A stretch of 64,000 bases of DNA from Dillenia suffruticosa. Lineage: Eukaryota > Streptophyta > Magnoliopsida > Dilleniales > Dilleniaceae. The stretch spans positions 20,168,608 to 20,232,607 of the forward strand of contig JAVTVX010000001.1 of the NCBI GenBank assembly GCA_033439265.1. The letters are read 5' to 3'. The position numbers and the translations under genes were made by a program. The notes under the pieces were generated by a model. That model was not told where the DNA came from and ran no database searches. It worked only from the letters and a program-made list of their open reading frames with translations. Positions 13,901 to 25,800 of the stretch are shown here, in pieces (position 1 is the first letter of the stretch; each line of letters begins with the position of its first letter).

Positions 13901-14649
13901 AAAAAACCAAAACCTACAATTTAGCCACATTCAAAGAAACACCAAGAAAAAATTAAATCATGAAACCATAGTTATTTAACCGAGTAGTTTGGGACAAGGT
14001 TTCTGAATGATAGCATCCACTGCTAGTGATATACATAGTAAACGCCAATCTCCAGCGGTTTCCAAATATAGCGTCTGCTTATGTTGACAAATAACGAAAC
14101 CGTAACTTCATTATTACTAATCCATAACTGATCAAGCTATATAACATATCGTATCAAACAGGAATTAAATAGTTCATCATATTACTCAAAATTGCTCTCC
14201 TGCACTCTCTTTCACGAAACAAGGCATCACCGAGAAGCACCTGCAAGAAAAAGGATACAAGAACAAATTTAGAGAGTCGAATAAAGAAACATGTACAGGT
14301 AGTGAATGAAATGATCGAAACTGCGAATTTACCAAGTTCTCTGCCTTCAAGTGAGGGCTGGTTTCCGCATTGATCGAAGACGAAGAAACAAGAAAACAAC
14401 CTTAATAATTGCAAAGAGATCGCATAATCAAAACTAGAATCAAGATCTCCGAGTGAAAACAACCGAATCTAGAAAACGTTGAAACCCTAATTCGCCATTT
14501 TCAACAAACTCTAGTCTGCATCATTTGACATCAAAATATCTACTGTAAGTCGATTTGAAAGAGAGAGGGAGAGAGCGTACGAGCATCTGAGCGGAGTCCT
14601 GGAGACCGTGGTCAAGAACAGTCGCCATTTGATCTTTCGGAACATCCAA
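11000..14649 (-). pseudogene. APC7: Truncated APC7-like (anaphase-promoting complex subunit 7) pseudogene
   Basis: Eight exon remnants read in order on the minus strand: 14649-14581 (VPKDQMATVLDHGLQDSAQ), 14400-14333 (CFLVSSSS, SPHLKAENL), 14242 to ~14200 (VLLGDALFRERECRRAI), 13088-12954 (TYKQVLQYHKIIPKQNA), 12855-12793 (VKFKIASCHSVLNENKPA), 12520-12405 (MEGIPTKARTMEM), 11821-11758 (RSWPYIMETIIAL) and 11057 to ~11000 (RYVEAQYWIASYDYKG). These match the N-terminal ~200 residues of plant APC7, a TPR scaffold subunit of the APC/C ubiquitin ligase. Lesions: the expected start codon at 14649 reads TTG, exon 4 has an in-frame TGA at 13002-13004, exon 7 has lost about 17 bases after IIAL, and exon 8 runs out of frame after DYKG. 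The rest of the protein (over half) is absent. The family assignment rests on memory of APC7 sequences. Confidence 0.85.
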
Positions 14650-16347
14650 CTCCCCCCCCCCCCTATTTTCTTCTTCTCTCTCTGTGTCTCTCTGCGCTCC
14701 TCACTTGAATCGAGTGCTTTCGAACATGAAAATTCCCTCTCAGAATTGTAACCGTCCCGATAAATATGTCCCCGCGCATTTTAGAGAGCAGCCCAATGGA
14801 GGCCCAAGCCCAGTTGTTTTTTTTTTTTTTTTTTCCGTTTTTTCGACTTCTTATTTCGTTATAAAAAGAAATTCTGTCAAGCAAATTCTTTTCTCTTTGA
14901 AAATAGTTTTTTTTATAAATAAAAATTTTAAAAATAGATTTTAAGAAAAAACTGAGAAGAACTTTTTCTTCTCCTTATTTTTTATACGCCAAATTTTTTT
15001 AAAAATATTTTTTTTATTTTATTTATATCATCACTTAAAGGATATAAAATTTTAAATATGTTTATACTATAAATTCATTAACTCTCATGTCCTTTAGATT
15101 TGGATTCTTCCTCTTTAATTTTAATTTTTAATTTTTAACTTTATTTCAAAAATTATTTCTTTTTATAAAGAGAAGAAAAGTTAAAAAAAACTCTGCTAAA
15201 CGGGTACTTAATAAACCATTATATCTGTTAATCATGTTGAACATGATTAAATCCAATTCAAACAAAATTAGATTTTAAGAGACATCTTTCAACACCTATT
15301 TTCTTCCGATCGTTTTCAAGAGTTTAGTAAACTTTAGATCTTGCGTTCTTATAAAGCTGCAAAATTAAAATTTTATATCATATATATAAAATTATAATTA
15401 TAATTTTTGAAAATAAAACAATATTTAACTTATAATTTTTAAATTATATATAAATTAAATTTAGATTTAAATTTTAGGAGAAACTAATCACTCTCCCTCC
15501 TTGTTATCGGATTGGAGTATTGGCCTTTTTAGATTGATACGGCGTAAGACAAGATTTTGTAAATCATTTAGAATCATTTTCATATATGTCTTTGTGACAT
15601 ATCGAATTCAGAATTTTCCTCAAACTAATAATTTTATCAATTTTAAAGTGTACAAGGGAAGTTTTAAATAATATGATAATAGTTTCGATAAATTTGTGTC
15701 AATATGTTTATTTATCTATCAAATTTAAAATATAAAAATCTTAATTAATATTTATTTCGTAAAATAACTCGAATTCATTCTACTTTTGCCATAAAATGTT
15801 TAACCAAACCAAATAATTTGAGTTCCAATCCAAGTCATCTCATTTAAAAAATCCCAACAAGCCCAAAAGAAAAAAAGAGTAACAATTATTGTAGTCTGCA
15901 TAAAAAAAATCAAAATTCAGTTTATCATTAGATAAATTAAAAAGATATATAAATTTTAGAGTTATAAATATAATTAATTTTTATTTAATTTTAATATTTC
16001 AATTGTCTTTTATTTAAAAAGTTTAATTACTTATATTTATCATTTGAAACAGATTAACATCACTGACATCTAATCGGTAATATTGATAACTTTTAAATAA
16101 TATTTCGAGTCGAGTTTGAAATTTATGTATGATAAAAATAGATATCGAAAGAATTTTATTTTTTAAAAATATAATTCAATTTAAAATAAATTTAATTGAG
16201 TTTAGTGTGATTTTGTTAACGAATTTTATTAAAAAAGAGAAAAAAAAAAAGAGAAATATCGAATGTATTAAATTTCCGAATCTAGACATAGCTCAAGCCC
16301 ATGCCCATTTTAAAATTAGGCCGACGGGGCATCACCCCCCTTCGGTC

Positions 16348-16348
<1 letters not shown>
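14650..16348. other. AT-rich intergenic region between divergent genes
   Basis: The region lies between the APC7 pseudogene start and the RING gene. A C run at 14653-14662 and GCCCA motifs near 14790-14812 mark what was probably the APC7 promoter. The middle is very AT-rich. A block at about 15230-15310 resembles the SINE-like family described elsewhere in the window. GCCCAT motifs at 16297-16308 precede the RING gene. Confidence 0.5.

Positions 16349-16386
<38 letters not shown>
16349..16386 (+). repeat. (CT)n microsatellite in the presumed 5' UTR of the RING gene
   Basis: An uninterrupted CT tract ends six bases before the ATG at 16393. Pyrimidine tracts of this kind are common in plant 5' leaders. 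Confidence 0.85.
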
Positions 16387-16388
<2 letters not shown>

Positions 16389-16392
16389 TTCG

Positions 16393-18798
16393 ATGGATTT
16401 TTCACATTCATGGACACCATCGACGATCATGAGCCATGAGAAATTCTTCTTCAAGGTAATCGAACCAGCAATCCGATCATCAAAATCATGTCCTATCTGC
16501 TTACGACACATCGAACATCGGAAAGCAGCGATTTTAACGGTATGCAAACACTTATACTGCGTCGATTGCATTCACAAATGGAGCAGTTTGAGGAGAAAGT
16601 GTCCTCTTTGCAACGCAGACTTCAATTCATGGCTTTTCAGAATCAGTCTCTCCAGCAGAACATTCCAGAAGCATCAATTACGTCCCCTCGGTACAAACCC
16701 TAGGAGTTCAGATCGCTCCGAAGTTACTAGAAATCGTTTTATGTTGGATCAAAGGCAAGTCCTTCAAATTGCTAGGGTTTCTGTTTGAATTTTGTTTTAA
16801 CTTTCCGAATTTGAATATAATTTTAAGTATCTTGTTATTTTTGAACTAATTTAGAATTATTAGAAGATCAAGGACAGAAGCGAATAGGGTTAATCAAAGA
16901 AACAGACCTCTTCCTTGGAGACGATCGTTTGGACGGCCAGGATCAGAGCCCTCAAATGTCGCTGAGTGGCGTGCAAGGTAAATGCGAATTTCAGATGTTC
17001 AAGTTGTTCCAATTTTTCGTGCGATTAGATTTTGAGTAGTTCTACTACAACTATCACCGTACATTGGTGTACGAAAATTAAAATCAGTAAATAGAATATG
17101 TCCCAGATTTATTTAAAAATATTTCTGTAAACATTTTAGATACATGTAACATTGTATGCCATATTCACCCATAAACTATAGGTCAATTAGCACCATCCCC
17201 TTTCTCTCATAAGTTTCGAGTTTGAGTCTCTCCTATAAAAAATAAAATAAAATAAAATAAAATAAAATAAAATAAAATAAAATAAAATAAAATAAAATAA
17301 AATAAAATAAAATAAAAAATGCATGCCACATTCAAAATTTAATTTTTTTTAGTTCAGACAAAATTTATCAAAAGAATTTAATGGTAACCAGAAAAAAGTT
17401 CGAGATGGTACATGAATGCTACTTAGAACTTTTAACCCTCAAAATTATGTTAACATGGATAATGTAATTTTTGTGATTGATTTATTCAGTAGGTAGCATT
17501 AGTTCGTTAATATCCAAATTTTGATGCGTTTGCTTGAGACAAAATTCGTAAAAAATTTAGGAAAAAGTTCGTTATATCATACATTGTATGCTACCCTTGA
17601 AACTAGGTTACCTTATATAATGTAATTTATGCGGTTGATATATTTTGTTTCTGTAGCATTAGTTGTTTGATGTTCAAAATTTGATTGCTTTGCCTGAGAG
17701 TTTCTATTATCTGACACAGTATTTTGTTTCTTGCAGTATATACAAGAGGGGCTTGCAAGCCAAACCTATTAGTCCTAAAGAGAATGTGAGTTACCTCGTC
17801 CTAATTATTTCACTTCTCGATGATCTGGTCTGTTTCTTATGTAAAATTTAAATCCATGGATGCATATGAAGTGATTACACTATCTCAATCTTTATTGTTA
17901 AGATGATGTGCTTTCATTTTCATTAATATGAACTCTTGCTTTGGGTTGCTTGCAATTCTAAAGAGATGAAATTGGGACAATGTGCTCAATGCCGACTGAG
18001 CTTTTTCCATTCATAAATCTTTGTAAGCATTGATTGGTCTTTCGCGGCTTTGGAAATTGTAGTAGGACGAGAGTAGTTATGTTTCTATTGACATCCACTA
18101 TTAAGTCAATTTTAACGAGTGTATAGCTTCGAGTTATGATTTTTCCTAGTGGCATTTGCATGGCGAAATTCTCGTTCCATCTATTCCATTTGAGACTTGA
18201 AGAATAAAGATTTTGGTGCGGCCATGCTCTTTTAGCTTTTTGATTTGAGTTGAATGATTTTCAATGTTTTTCAAATTGGGCTAATAATTGGATCTGTTTC
18301 TTACAAGTTACAATCCTCTCCCTTTTCTCAGGTTACACCAGGAAACAACGCTGTTAAACAAAGAATACTGCAGAGAATAGAACCATGGATTCGCAGGGAG
18401 CTACAAGCAGTACTCAATGACCCTGACCCGAATGTTATTGTTCATGTTGCCACCTCATTATACATCTCATATGTTGAAAGGCAGGCGAAGGCTCCTTCAG
18501 GATGTATTGGAGCTAATGACAACTTCATTGCACCGTTGCAACCTTTCTTGTACGAGCACACTACGTTGTTCTGGCATGAATTGAGGTATTCTTGTTGATT
18601 CACATTTTTAATTGTTTTCCATTTTAAGCCTAATTCCATTATTTTGCTACATCTGTCGCATGTTAGAGGCTTCCCTTGTTTGACAGATAAATTGCTTCTT
18701 TCAGATGTTTTGCAGAGAGCTCATTAACCATGGAAACGTACGATAGTGTGGTTGAGTATAAAGAGTTGGAGATTTCCGCTAGAGTGAGAGTAGAGTGA
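16393..18798 (+). CDS. Topors-like RING-finger E3 ubiquitin ligase
   Basis: Five exons join in frame: 16393-16754, 16855-16977, 17737-17785, 18332-18585 and 18705-18798, giving 293 residues. A C3HC4 RING lies at residues 33-73 (C33, C36, C51, H53, C56, C59, C70, C73), close to the N terminus. The C-terminal half carries the block conserved in plant Topors-like proteins (RIEPWIRRELQAVL, VIVHVATSLYISY, FWHELRCFAESSLTMETYD). Such proteins are predicted RING E3 ligases acting with E2 enzymes; the target is unknown. Intron 1 has a GC donor (AAAG then GCAAGT at 16755), which is the only donor there that preserves the frame. The ATG at 16393 follows a CT leader; an ATG at 16429 is a possible alternative start. 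No lesions are seen. Confidence 0.88.
17160..17319 (+). repeat. SINE-like remnant with (AAAAT)n tail in an intron of the RING gene
   Basis: Positions 17236-17319 are about 16 units of a five-base AAAAT-type repeat. Just before it lies AAGTTTCGAGTTTGAGTCTC, which resembles a pol III B box. A short repeat tail after a B-box-like sequence suggests a tRNA-derived SINE, but I found no clear flanking duplication. Confidence 0.45.
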
Positions 18799-19151
18799 AA
18801 GATAGCGAAATTTGACAAAAGTATTATCATTGTTTTCGCAACATGCGCAGGCTGTCTTTGGAATGTTTTCCCACATATGAATGTTGGGATTCTTAATTAT
18901 TTAGAAATTTATCAAATTAGATGTACTAATCATTCTAATCTCATATATCCCGCTATTCTTTATGGGAATTCTAATTTGTTGACAAAGAGGCGAAGGAATG
19001 CAAGGTTCCTACAATGTTTGGATCTCACCTTGAGCTTGACTTGATCCTCCCATTAGTTGTTTAGGGAAGATTAGTGCCTATTTCCCGGAGGACCAAACCC
19101 TTTACTCTTTCGCACGTGACTGCTCGACCCCGCCAGCAATTTGTAGAAGAT

Positions 19152-19152
<1 letters not shown>

Positions 19153-19197
<45 letters not shown>
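19153..19197 (+). repeat. (CT)n microsatellite
   Basis: A pure CT tract of about 45 bases in intergenic sequence, downstream of the RING gene. Confidence 0.9.
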
Positions 19198-19199
<2 letters not shown>

Positions 19200-21044
19200 A
19201 TTTGCAATGAAAACGCCATTTCATGAAGTTGGAACCCACTATTCAGCACGTTCAGCCCTTTACCTCTTATCTCTTTCTTTTTAACTTTTTCGGTTGATTC
19301 CTCGTCCCTCTGGTCTGTCTTTGATTCTCACAAAAAAGAGTGTCCTTGTAAAGATCATAACATGGGGAATTATCAGTCGGAAAGAAAAAAATGAAGAGGG
19401 TTTATTCTTTTACAAGCTGGAGTGAAAAGGTAGTCCAAGGTGGTATAGCCCATTTGTCAAATCACCATGTAACATATTATTATATGCAGAGTCCTTGAGG
19501 TCAATGGAAAAAGAGTTTAGGAAAAAAATATTATTATCAAAACTACCATTCAAAACAAATCCGCCTACAAATGGAAAGCTAGGAAACATGTGTGCCCCCA
19601 CACGTCATGCAACTTGCAAGTGATGGTGACATTGAACCCCCATCACATGCAATAAAGGGCCAACTCATGTAAGTTTAGAATTAAATAAATCAAAATTTTA
19701 ATAATTAATTAATCATTTAAATTTATTAAAATGTAATGAAATTAATAAAAATATTATAATATAATCTGACGTATAAAATTAAAATTATTTAATTTAGGGA
19801 TGTATAGTATTACTCCCGAAATTAACAAGATTGCAAGATTGAATTAACATTTGATCTCTCTTTCTATTTTTTTTAATAAATTATTTATATTTGATAATCA
19901 TATTGAATCGATTAAATTCAGTTTAAGTTATATTAAAATCTTAAGAAATTAAAACTCTAATAACGTAATTTTATTTTTTTGAAAAACACAACACTTGAAT
20001 ACGAGGCATTATTCAAAAAATATTAATAAACTACCGGACCCGCCGGACATTACATCTCTCCACATATTTACGTACATATATATGTACGCCTCCGCAATAA
20101 AGCAGCGCCAAAGCGGTGATGATACAGCAAACATTATGCGAAAAAAGGGCAAAGTCATTCTAGCACTTCAATGAATGATGCAAGGACAGAAATTGAGGGA
20201 CAAAGACATCACATTTCTCCTTCGCCCCCTAACCATGCACATCTCTGCATTTCAAGCTCTTGATAAACATGATTTTTTTTTTGACAATGACTCAAAAAAT
20301 TAATTAAACTGTGCAAGGTGATAACCCATGTGCCTTCGTGGCCACATGAAACAAACAAAAGGAAGGTTCAAACAGGTTTTCATGTTAGCCATATTTAGAC
20401 CCAAAATGCTACTCTATAACAATATGTGGGTGATCGGGTTATGCTATGCATCCATTAGGGCTTTAACTCTGAAGCATATGGTTGGGGGGGGGGGCTACAA
20501 TAGCCTCAATTGATTCATATCTAAAAAAAATTATATGATCAATTCGTATATTTAAAAGAATTAAACTGAAATGATATTCAGAAGCACTGTAATCTTATAT
20601 AGATATAGTCAAACAAATGAACAATTATGTCCTAATACAAGAAGCCTTTTGCCATAAGATTTCATGATTAAGAAAGTTACCTGAAATGAGCGTATGGATG
20701 AAGAAGAGCAATTCAGGTGACTCGAAGGCTCGAAATAAAGAAAGATTTTTGGTAACAAATTGGGATGGGTTGCTGAATTTTGATGAGGTTCACTGGGTTT
20801 TGGGACCATCTGAAGACGCCTTCTATTTAGCCTGTAATGCCAAATCTATATCACCTTTCTTTGATGATGATAATAATAAAATAACAATAATAATAATAAA
20901 ACATATGAAGTAGGTTCCATTCATGATAGTGAAGAATGAAGGGGTAACAATCAATCTGTACAGTGGGGCTAAATAGGTGCCTAAGCCCAAACATGAACGT
21001 CCCCCCACATGCAGCCAAAGTCTCAGACAGCACTTCCCAATACA

Positions 21045-21078
21045 ACTCTCTCTCTCCCTCCCTCCCTCCCTCCCTCCC

Positions 21079-21174
<96 letters not shown>
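21045..21174 (+). repeat. Compound (CT)n-(CCCT)n-(CT)n microsatellite
   Basis: A 130-base polypyrimidine tract made of a short CT run, seven CCTC units and about 48 CT units. It lies 1.4 kb upstream of the kinase gene. A tract this long is expected to be length-polymorphic. Confidence 0.92.
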
Positions 21175-21177
<3 letters not shown>

Positions 21178-22558
21178 CTGACATAGGTCTCTGGCATCCT
21201 GGTCTTCAGACCTGCCCAACATGACAATCTCTCACACACCAATCCCTCTGCATCCCAACCAATCTTCAAGCAAAAGCAAACTCAAGATAAACAGACAAGA
21301 TCAATAAATGTGTGGACGGGGAGGGGGCACCTTATAGCTTAAGAAAAATTTGGACATCTTCATGAAAGCACAACCATCACCTAATTCATGTCACCACAAC
21401 CACAAGCAAAGATGGGGAAGAAGAATAATAAATACCCACTCCCAATTTTGCCAAAAACTGATGGGGTTTATCAAGAAAACCAAAGAAAATATATGGCCAA
21501 GAAGATGACTACCTGTTGCACTTGCTCTGGTGATGCCTTGTTTTGCTAAGCTGTCAATGGACCCATATAAGAGAGGAATAGTCTCATCTCTTCATACAGA
21601 AATAGAAACCCACTTTCTTCTTTCCAGATCAGATGACAAGAAAAGAAGCAAAAGGGGCAAATAGAGAAAGCTAAGGGAGAAGCCAATTGAGATTGACATA
21701 TTTGGGACTAGGGCTTTTCCTTTTTTTTTTTTTTTTAATCTCTTTTGATCCCCACCCTCCAATAATGTTGTCTTCCAAACGTAAAGTTACCTTCATTTCC
21801 TGTCCATATCCCACGCAGTAAAATGAAGAATATTTACAGTCGTTGAAAACTAGTGTCACGGCATTTAATGTCCAATGAAATGTACTAACATTCTTGCAGA
21901 TATGATCACCGTTTTCTTTCGTCTTGCAAATTTTCCTGTGTTAGGTCCTAGAATAAACAAGTACAGGTACTGGTTCAAAAGTTTCAATGCTGTGATAAAT
22001 CAATCTTGTCTATTAGAAACGAGAGAGAGAGAGAGAGAAGGCAGCAACTTCATCTTCGTGAGCTAATTTATGAAGAATCAGTACTATTTTTTTCATACAT
22101 AGGGAGAGAGGGGGGGTTAATTTTTTTTCGAGGACAGGAAGATTTTTGACAAGGGACTGTGCCCACTCCTAGTGTCAAGTTCCATGAGATGCTGAAGACT
22201 CCGGACAGGCAAGGGTGGGGTACTTTTGAAAAGCCTATTGTATTGTCCTTCCTGAAGACGCTACTTATATTTTAGCAACAGTGATTTCTATTTACACAGT
22301 GATTGCTGGAATTGCTCAGTCCTGCTTTTTCGTTAGTACGGTTAGTCACAGTAGGAATCAGGAATTTGGAGAACTCTTTTTTACCGAGACAGACTCATTT
22401 CACCTCTGGTTTTCTCACATTGACAGGTACACAACATAATGAGCTTCTACGTTCTTTGTCCAATCTCAAAATGCATTGCTCTTTTCTTATATGTTACAAC
22501 TCATTCTGCATAGGTTCAATGTTTGAGGTTGTTGAAGAAATCGCGAAGTTTTTATCCA

Positions 22559-24255
22559 ATGTCAAGGTCAGTTATAACTGTAGTTGGAAGTGCGGTGGGG
22601 GCAGCAATATTGGTGGTGATCCTTATTGGACTGGTTTGGATTTGCATGTCACAGTGTAATAGGTATTCGAATAAGAATTCTGAGACAGGTTCATCAGATC
22701 CATCAGCACTAGGTAAGGTTTCAGAAGGTGCTAGTTTTCTACATACCCACGTACATACATACATTTTCTTGACAATGAAAGCCTACTTTCCTAATCTACA
22801 GCAGAGTGGAAAGGATGTGGACCTAGTTCAAGTGCAGGCCCACCCATTTCTGGGCCATCAAGGGGGGAAGCAGCAAGACACTTCACAATGGAGGAACTAG
22901 AGCAAGCTACCAAGAAATTCGATGATGGGAATCTGATTGGTTATGGAAGTTTTGGCTTGGTTTACAAGGGTTTACTTCGTGATGGCACTATTGTGGCAAT
23001 CAAAAAGCGCACCGGTGCCCCAAGACAGGAATTCATTCAAGAGGTATGCGACTATGTCCCCATCTCATCATAAAGATCAGAGTCCCTAATGTGGTTTTTC
23101 CTTTTGGGAGTTGCTGAACAGGTGACATACTTATCAGAGATTTGGCACCGCAATCTAGTCACTCTTTTGGGTTACTGTCAGGAAAGTGGAACTCAGATGC
23201 TAGTTTTCGAGTACTTACCTAATGGCAGCATATGCAATCATTTATATGGTAAAAACCAGTTTGATCCTTGAACTACAAGTATTCAATACCATTTATATGT
23301 GCTTGTAACTGATTGTTTGAAAGTTCTAAACTAGATTCGAAAACAAAGCTGGAATTCAAGCAAAGGCTATTCATAGCTCTAGGTGCAGCCAAAGGTATAC
23401 AGATATGAACATATCCAATTCCACCATTTGATTATATAGGATCTGTCAAATGATCATTTTCTTGAGTTTACAACATTGAATGTGCAGGTTTGAACCATTT
23501 ACATAGCCTAAAACCTCCTCTACTCCACAAGAACTTCAAAACGGCTAATGTCTTGGTTGATGAGAACTTCATTGCTAAGGTTGCGGATGCAGGCATTTTA
23601 AATCTGCTCGAAAAGATAGAAGATGCAGGTCCATCTAGCACAAGTATCAACATTTTCCGAGATCCAGAGTAAGAACCTATCCCTTCTAGTTACAAATTTT
23701 GTGTTGGTATACTACTCAAAAAGTATTTACGGTCTATATTTTATTTTATAAACTATTCCAATGTTTAGGGTAGGAGAATTGGGGACATTTTCTGAAACGA
23801 GTGATGTCTACAGCTTTGGGGTATTCCTTTTGGAGCTTGTGACCGGACAGGAGGCTTTGCATATTGAGTCATTGGGGTCTTATGACAACTTCATTGAATG
23901 GGTGTGTAACATTTTTTCCCATCTTTTTTCTTAAGCATTGCTGCCCAAATTTAGGACTGCCAAATTATGAGCAATCTATAATGATCACTTTGATTTTGTG
24001 AAGGTGGAAATGCAGTCAGGTTCTAATGATTTTGCAGATCCCCGGCTAGTGGGAAACTTCACAATGGAGGGAATGACTGATTTAATTAGACTGACACTGC
24101 AATGCATGAGTTTTCCAGGGAAAGGGAGACCGAAGATGGAAATGGTTGTGGTAGAGCTTGACCGCATTCTGGAGAAAGAGATGACGCTAACAACAGTAAT
24201 GGGTGAGGGTACTACTATAGTGACTCTAGGAAGCCAGCTATTTACTCAGAAATGA
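22559..24255 (+). CDS. Membrane-anchored atypical (pseudo)kinase of the receptor-like kinase family
   Basis: Seven exons join in frame: up to 22712, then 22802-23043, 23122-23248, 23335-23394, 23488-23668, 23769-23901 and 24004-24255. From the ATG at 22559 this gives 382 residues. A transmembrane segment comes almost at once (VITVVGSAVGAAILVVILIG), then a Ser/Pro juxtamembrane stretch and a kinase fold with the glycine loop IGYGSFGLVYKG and the VAIKK lysine. The catalytic HRD is replaced by HKN, DFG by DAG, and the APE region reads DPEV. DVYSFGVFLLELVTG is normal. It is therefore probably a pseudokinase acting as scaffold or co-receptor at the plasma membrane. The frame stays open back to a possible acceptor at 22512-22513 (GCATAG), so upstream exons with a signal peptide or LRR-type ectodomain may exist; a candidate piece HNELLRSLSNLK lies at about 22435-22470. 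The N terminus is thus uncertain. I cannot name the orthologue. Confidence 0.82.
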
Positions 24256-24985
24256 AGAGGAAAATCTGATTTCATTTCCCCCTCAAAATGGAAGGACAGA
24301 AAAAGAGGGAGGGGGTGTCTCGGGAGATATATATAAAACAAATGTACATTTCTTGTTGATGATTATTTCTAACAAAAACCTATGCAGATTCAAATTAAAT
24401 GTCGAATTGCTGCAGTTTTGTGATCTATTCTGCGCCATATTAGATTGTTTGGAAATTTTATGTGATTAATTGTGTTCTTAAAAATATGTACAACATAATA
24501 CAGAAGAAAATTGACTAGGATTCATTATTAGAATTTGTCTTACAGCTAATGTACAGGTGCTACAAGCTTGTGTGGTGACGAACTAGGCATGCATATCATC
24601 AAACAGTCTTAAACAAGATATTAAGGCATCCTCCTTTTGTGAAGATTTAGCCATTGAATAAATCTGATATATCTGAAATCAAACATTACTTCATTTCATA
24701 TATCCTAAAGGAAACTAATTACCCTAAAATATGATAATCATTTTGTGGATGGTTTGAGTCGATGCCTCCATTGAACATACCTAACAGGTGGAAGCCCTTA
24801 TGGTAAGGCCTACCCAGAGGGGATAGCTAAGTTGATGTCCCCTTCCATGATTTTGTTGCACTCAATAATGACCCTTGATTCCTTTCAGCTTGCAAATTAT
24901 CCTCTTATGCACGTACCATTTGTGATTGCTTTTAAGACTCAGATTGAACTATAAGAAGTGACATAAACCATGACATTTACACGTG
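24256..24985. other. Kinase gene 3' flank and intergenic DNA
   Basis: This contains the presumed 3' UTR and poly(A) region of the kinase gene, then unremarkable AT-rich DNA. No feature is recognised. Confidence 0.5.
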
Positions 24986-24989
24986 AAGA

Positions 24990-25800
24990 AAAATGGAATA
25001 ACTGTGATGGAAATGATGAGATCATCAAGATTACAAGGAATTCACGAGATCAAACTCAAGTTCCAGTTGAGCCGGTGATAAAGGCCCGAGTTAAAAGATT
25101 CAAATAAGTACTGAATAACTTAATTCAGGGGGCTTTACAACAAAAAATTGGAGCCCAAATAAATAAAGAATCAAAATGGGCCTTAATTATGCTCATACAA
25201 GTCCAGTTGGAAAAATAAAATACCCAAAACTACCCAAAATCAAGGGAGAACGAAAATAAAGAAAAAATAACAGCAAAACTTGGTCAAAATAGTTTGATTT
25301 ATTTAGTTTCCTAATTTTTATTTTTGTAACTCATGTTTTAGTTTCCTAATTCTTTATTATTTAGGGAATTACTAAATTTTTAGTTACCAATTATGTTTTT
25401 ACCTTCAATCTATAAATATGTCATTATACATTGTGTAAAAGAAAACACTTTGGAGAGAATTAATAAAATTGTAAGGATTCTTTACACAGGTATTGTTCTT
25501 TTGAGAATTTTGAATTTATTCAAGATATGAGTCTTGTTTAGTTCTTTGACTTATCAATTTAGATTTCGAACCATCTAGATTGTGGTGTCATTCATTCCAT
25601 TTTTATATCAAGGTTCTTGATCTAGTGAGAAACGGGTCTAAGGTCATATAGCTTAGGTTCTTCCTCATTTAGGGTAAGAGTCGAGATTTTTAATTATACC
25701 GGTTCAAATAATTCGTTGGGACGATTTTTGGACTAAATTAACTTGTTCATGGGTTTTAAGGTTTTTATACCCAACGGGTTCAGAAGTTCATGGTAGTGTA
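24990..25800 (+). mobile_element. Probable Ty3/gypsy-type remnant: end of pol plus LTR-like sequence
   Basis: At about 25050-25110 the plus strand reads RDQTQVPVEPVIKARVKRFK, which resembles the tail of plant gypsy polyproteins (PVTRARAKR-type). LTR-like DNA follows, with a TATA-like CTATAAATATG at 25421 and an AATAAAA at 25462. No intact pol domain, primer-binding site or second LTR was seen, so this is a decayed fragment. Boundaries are approximate and the assignment is an inference from the pol-tail motif. Confidence 0.45.

Larger units (their letters stand above)
18799..22513. other. Intergenic region, gene-free as far as seen
   Basis: No coding exon is supported. It contains two long CT microsatellites (19153-19197 and 21045-21174), AT-rich stretches at 19680-20060 with a block resembling the SINE-like family (about 19865-19970), and simple GA runs near 22021-22038. 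Open frames over the CT tracts encode only SL or RE repeats and are artefacts. Confidence 0.55.

Noticed and set aside
20963-21269. Open frames of up to 148 codons encoding SL or RE repeats on both strands
   Set aside because: They are translations of the CT microsatellite at 21045-21174, with no conserved sequence outside it.
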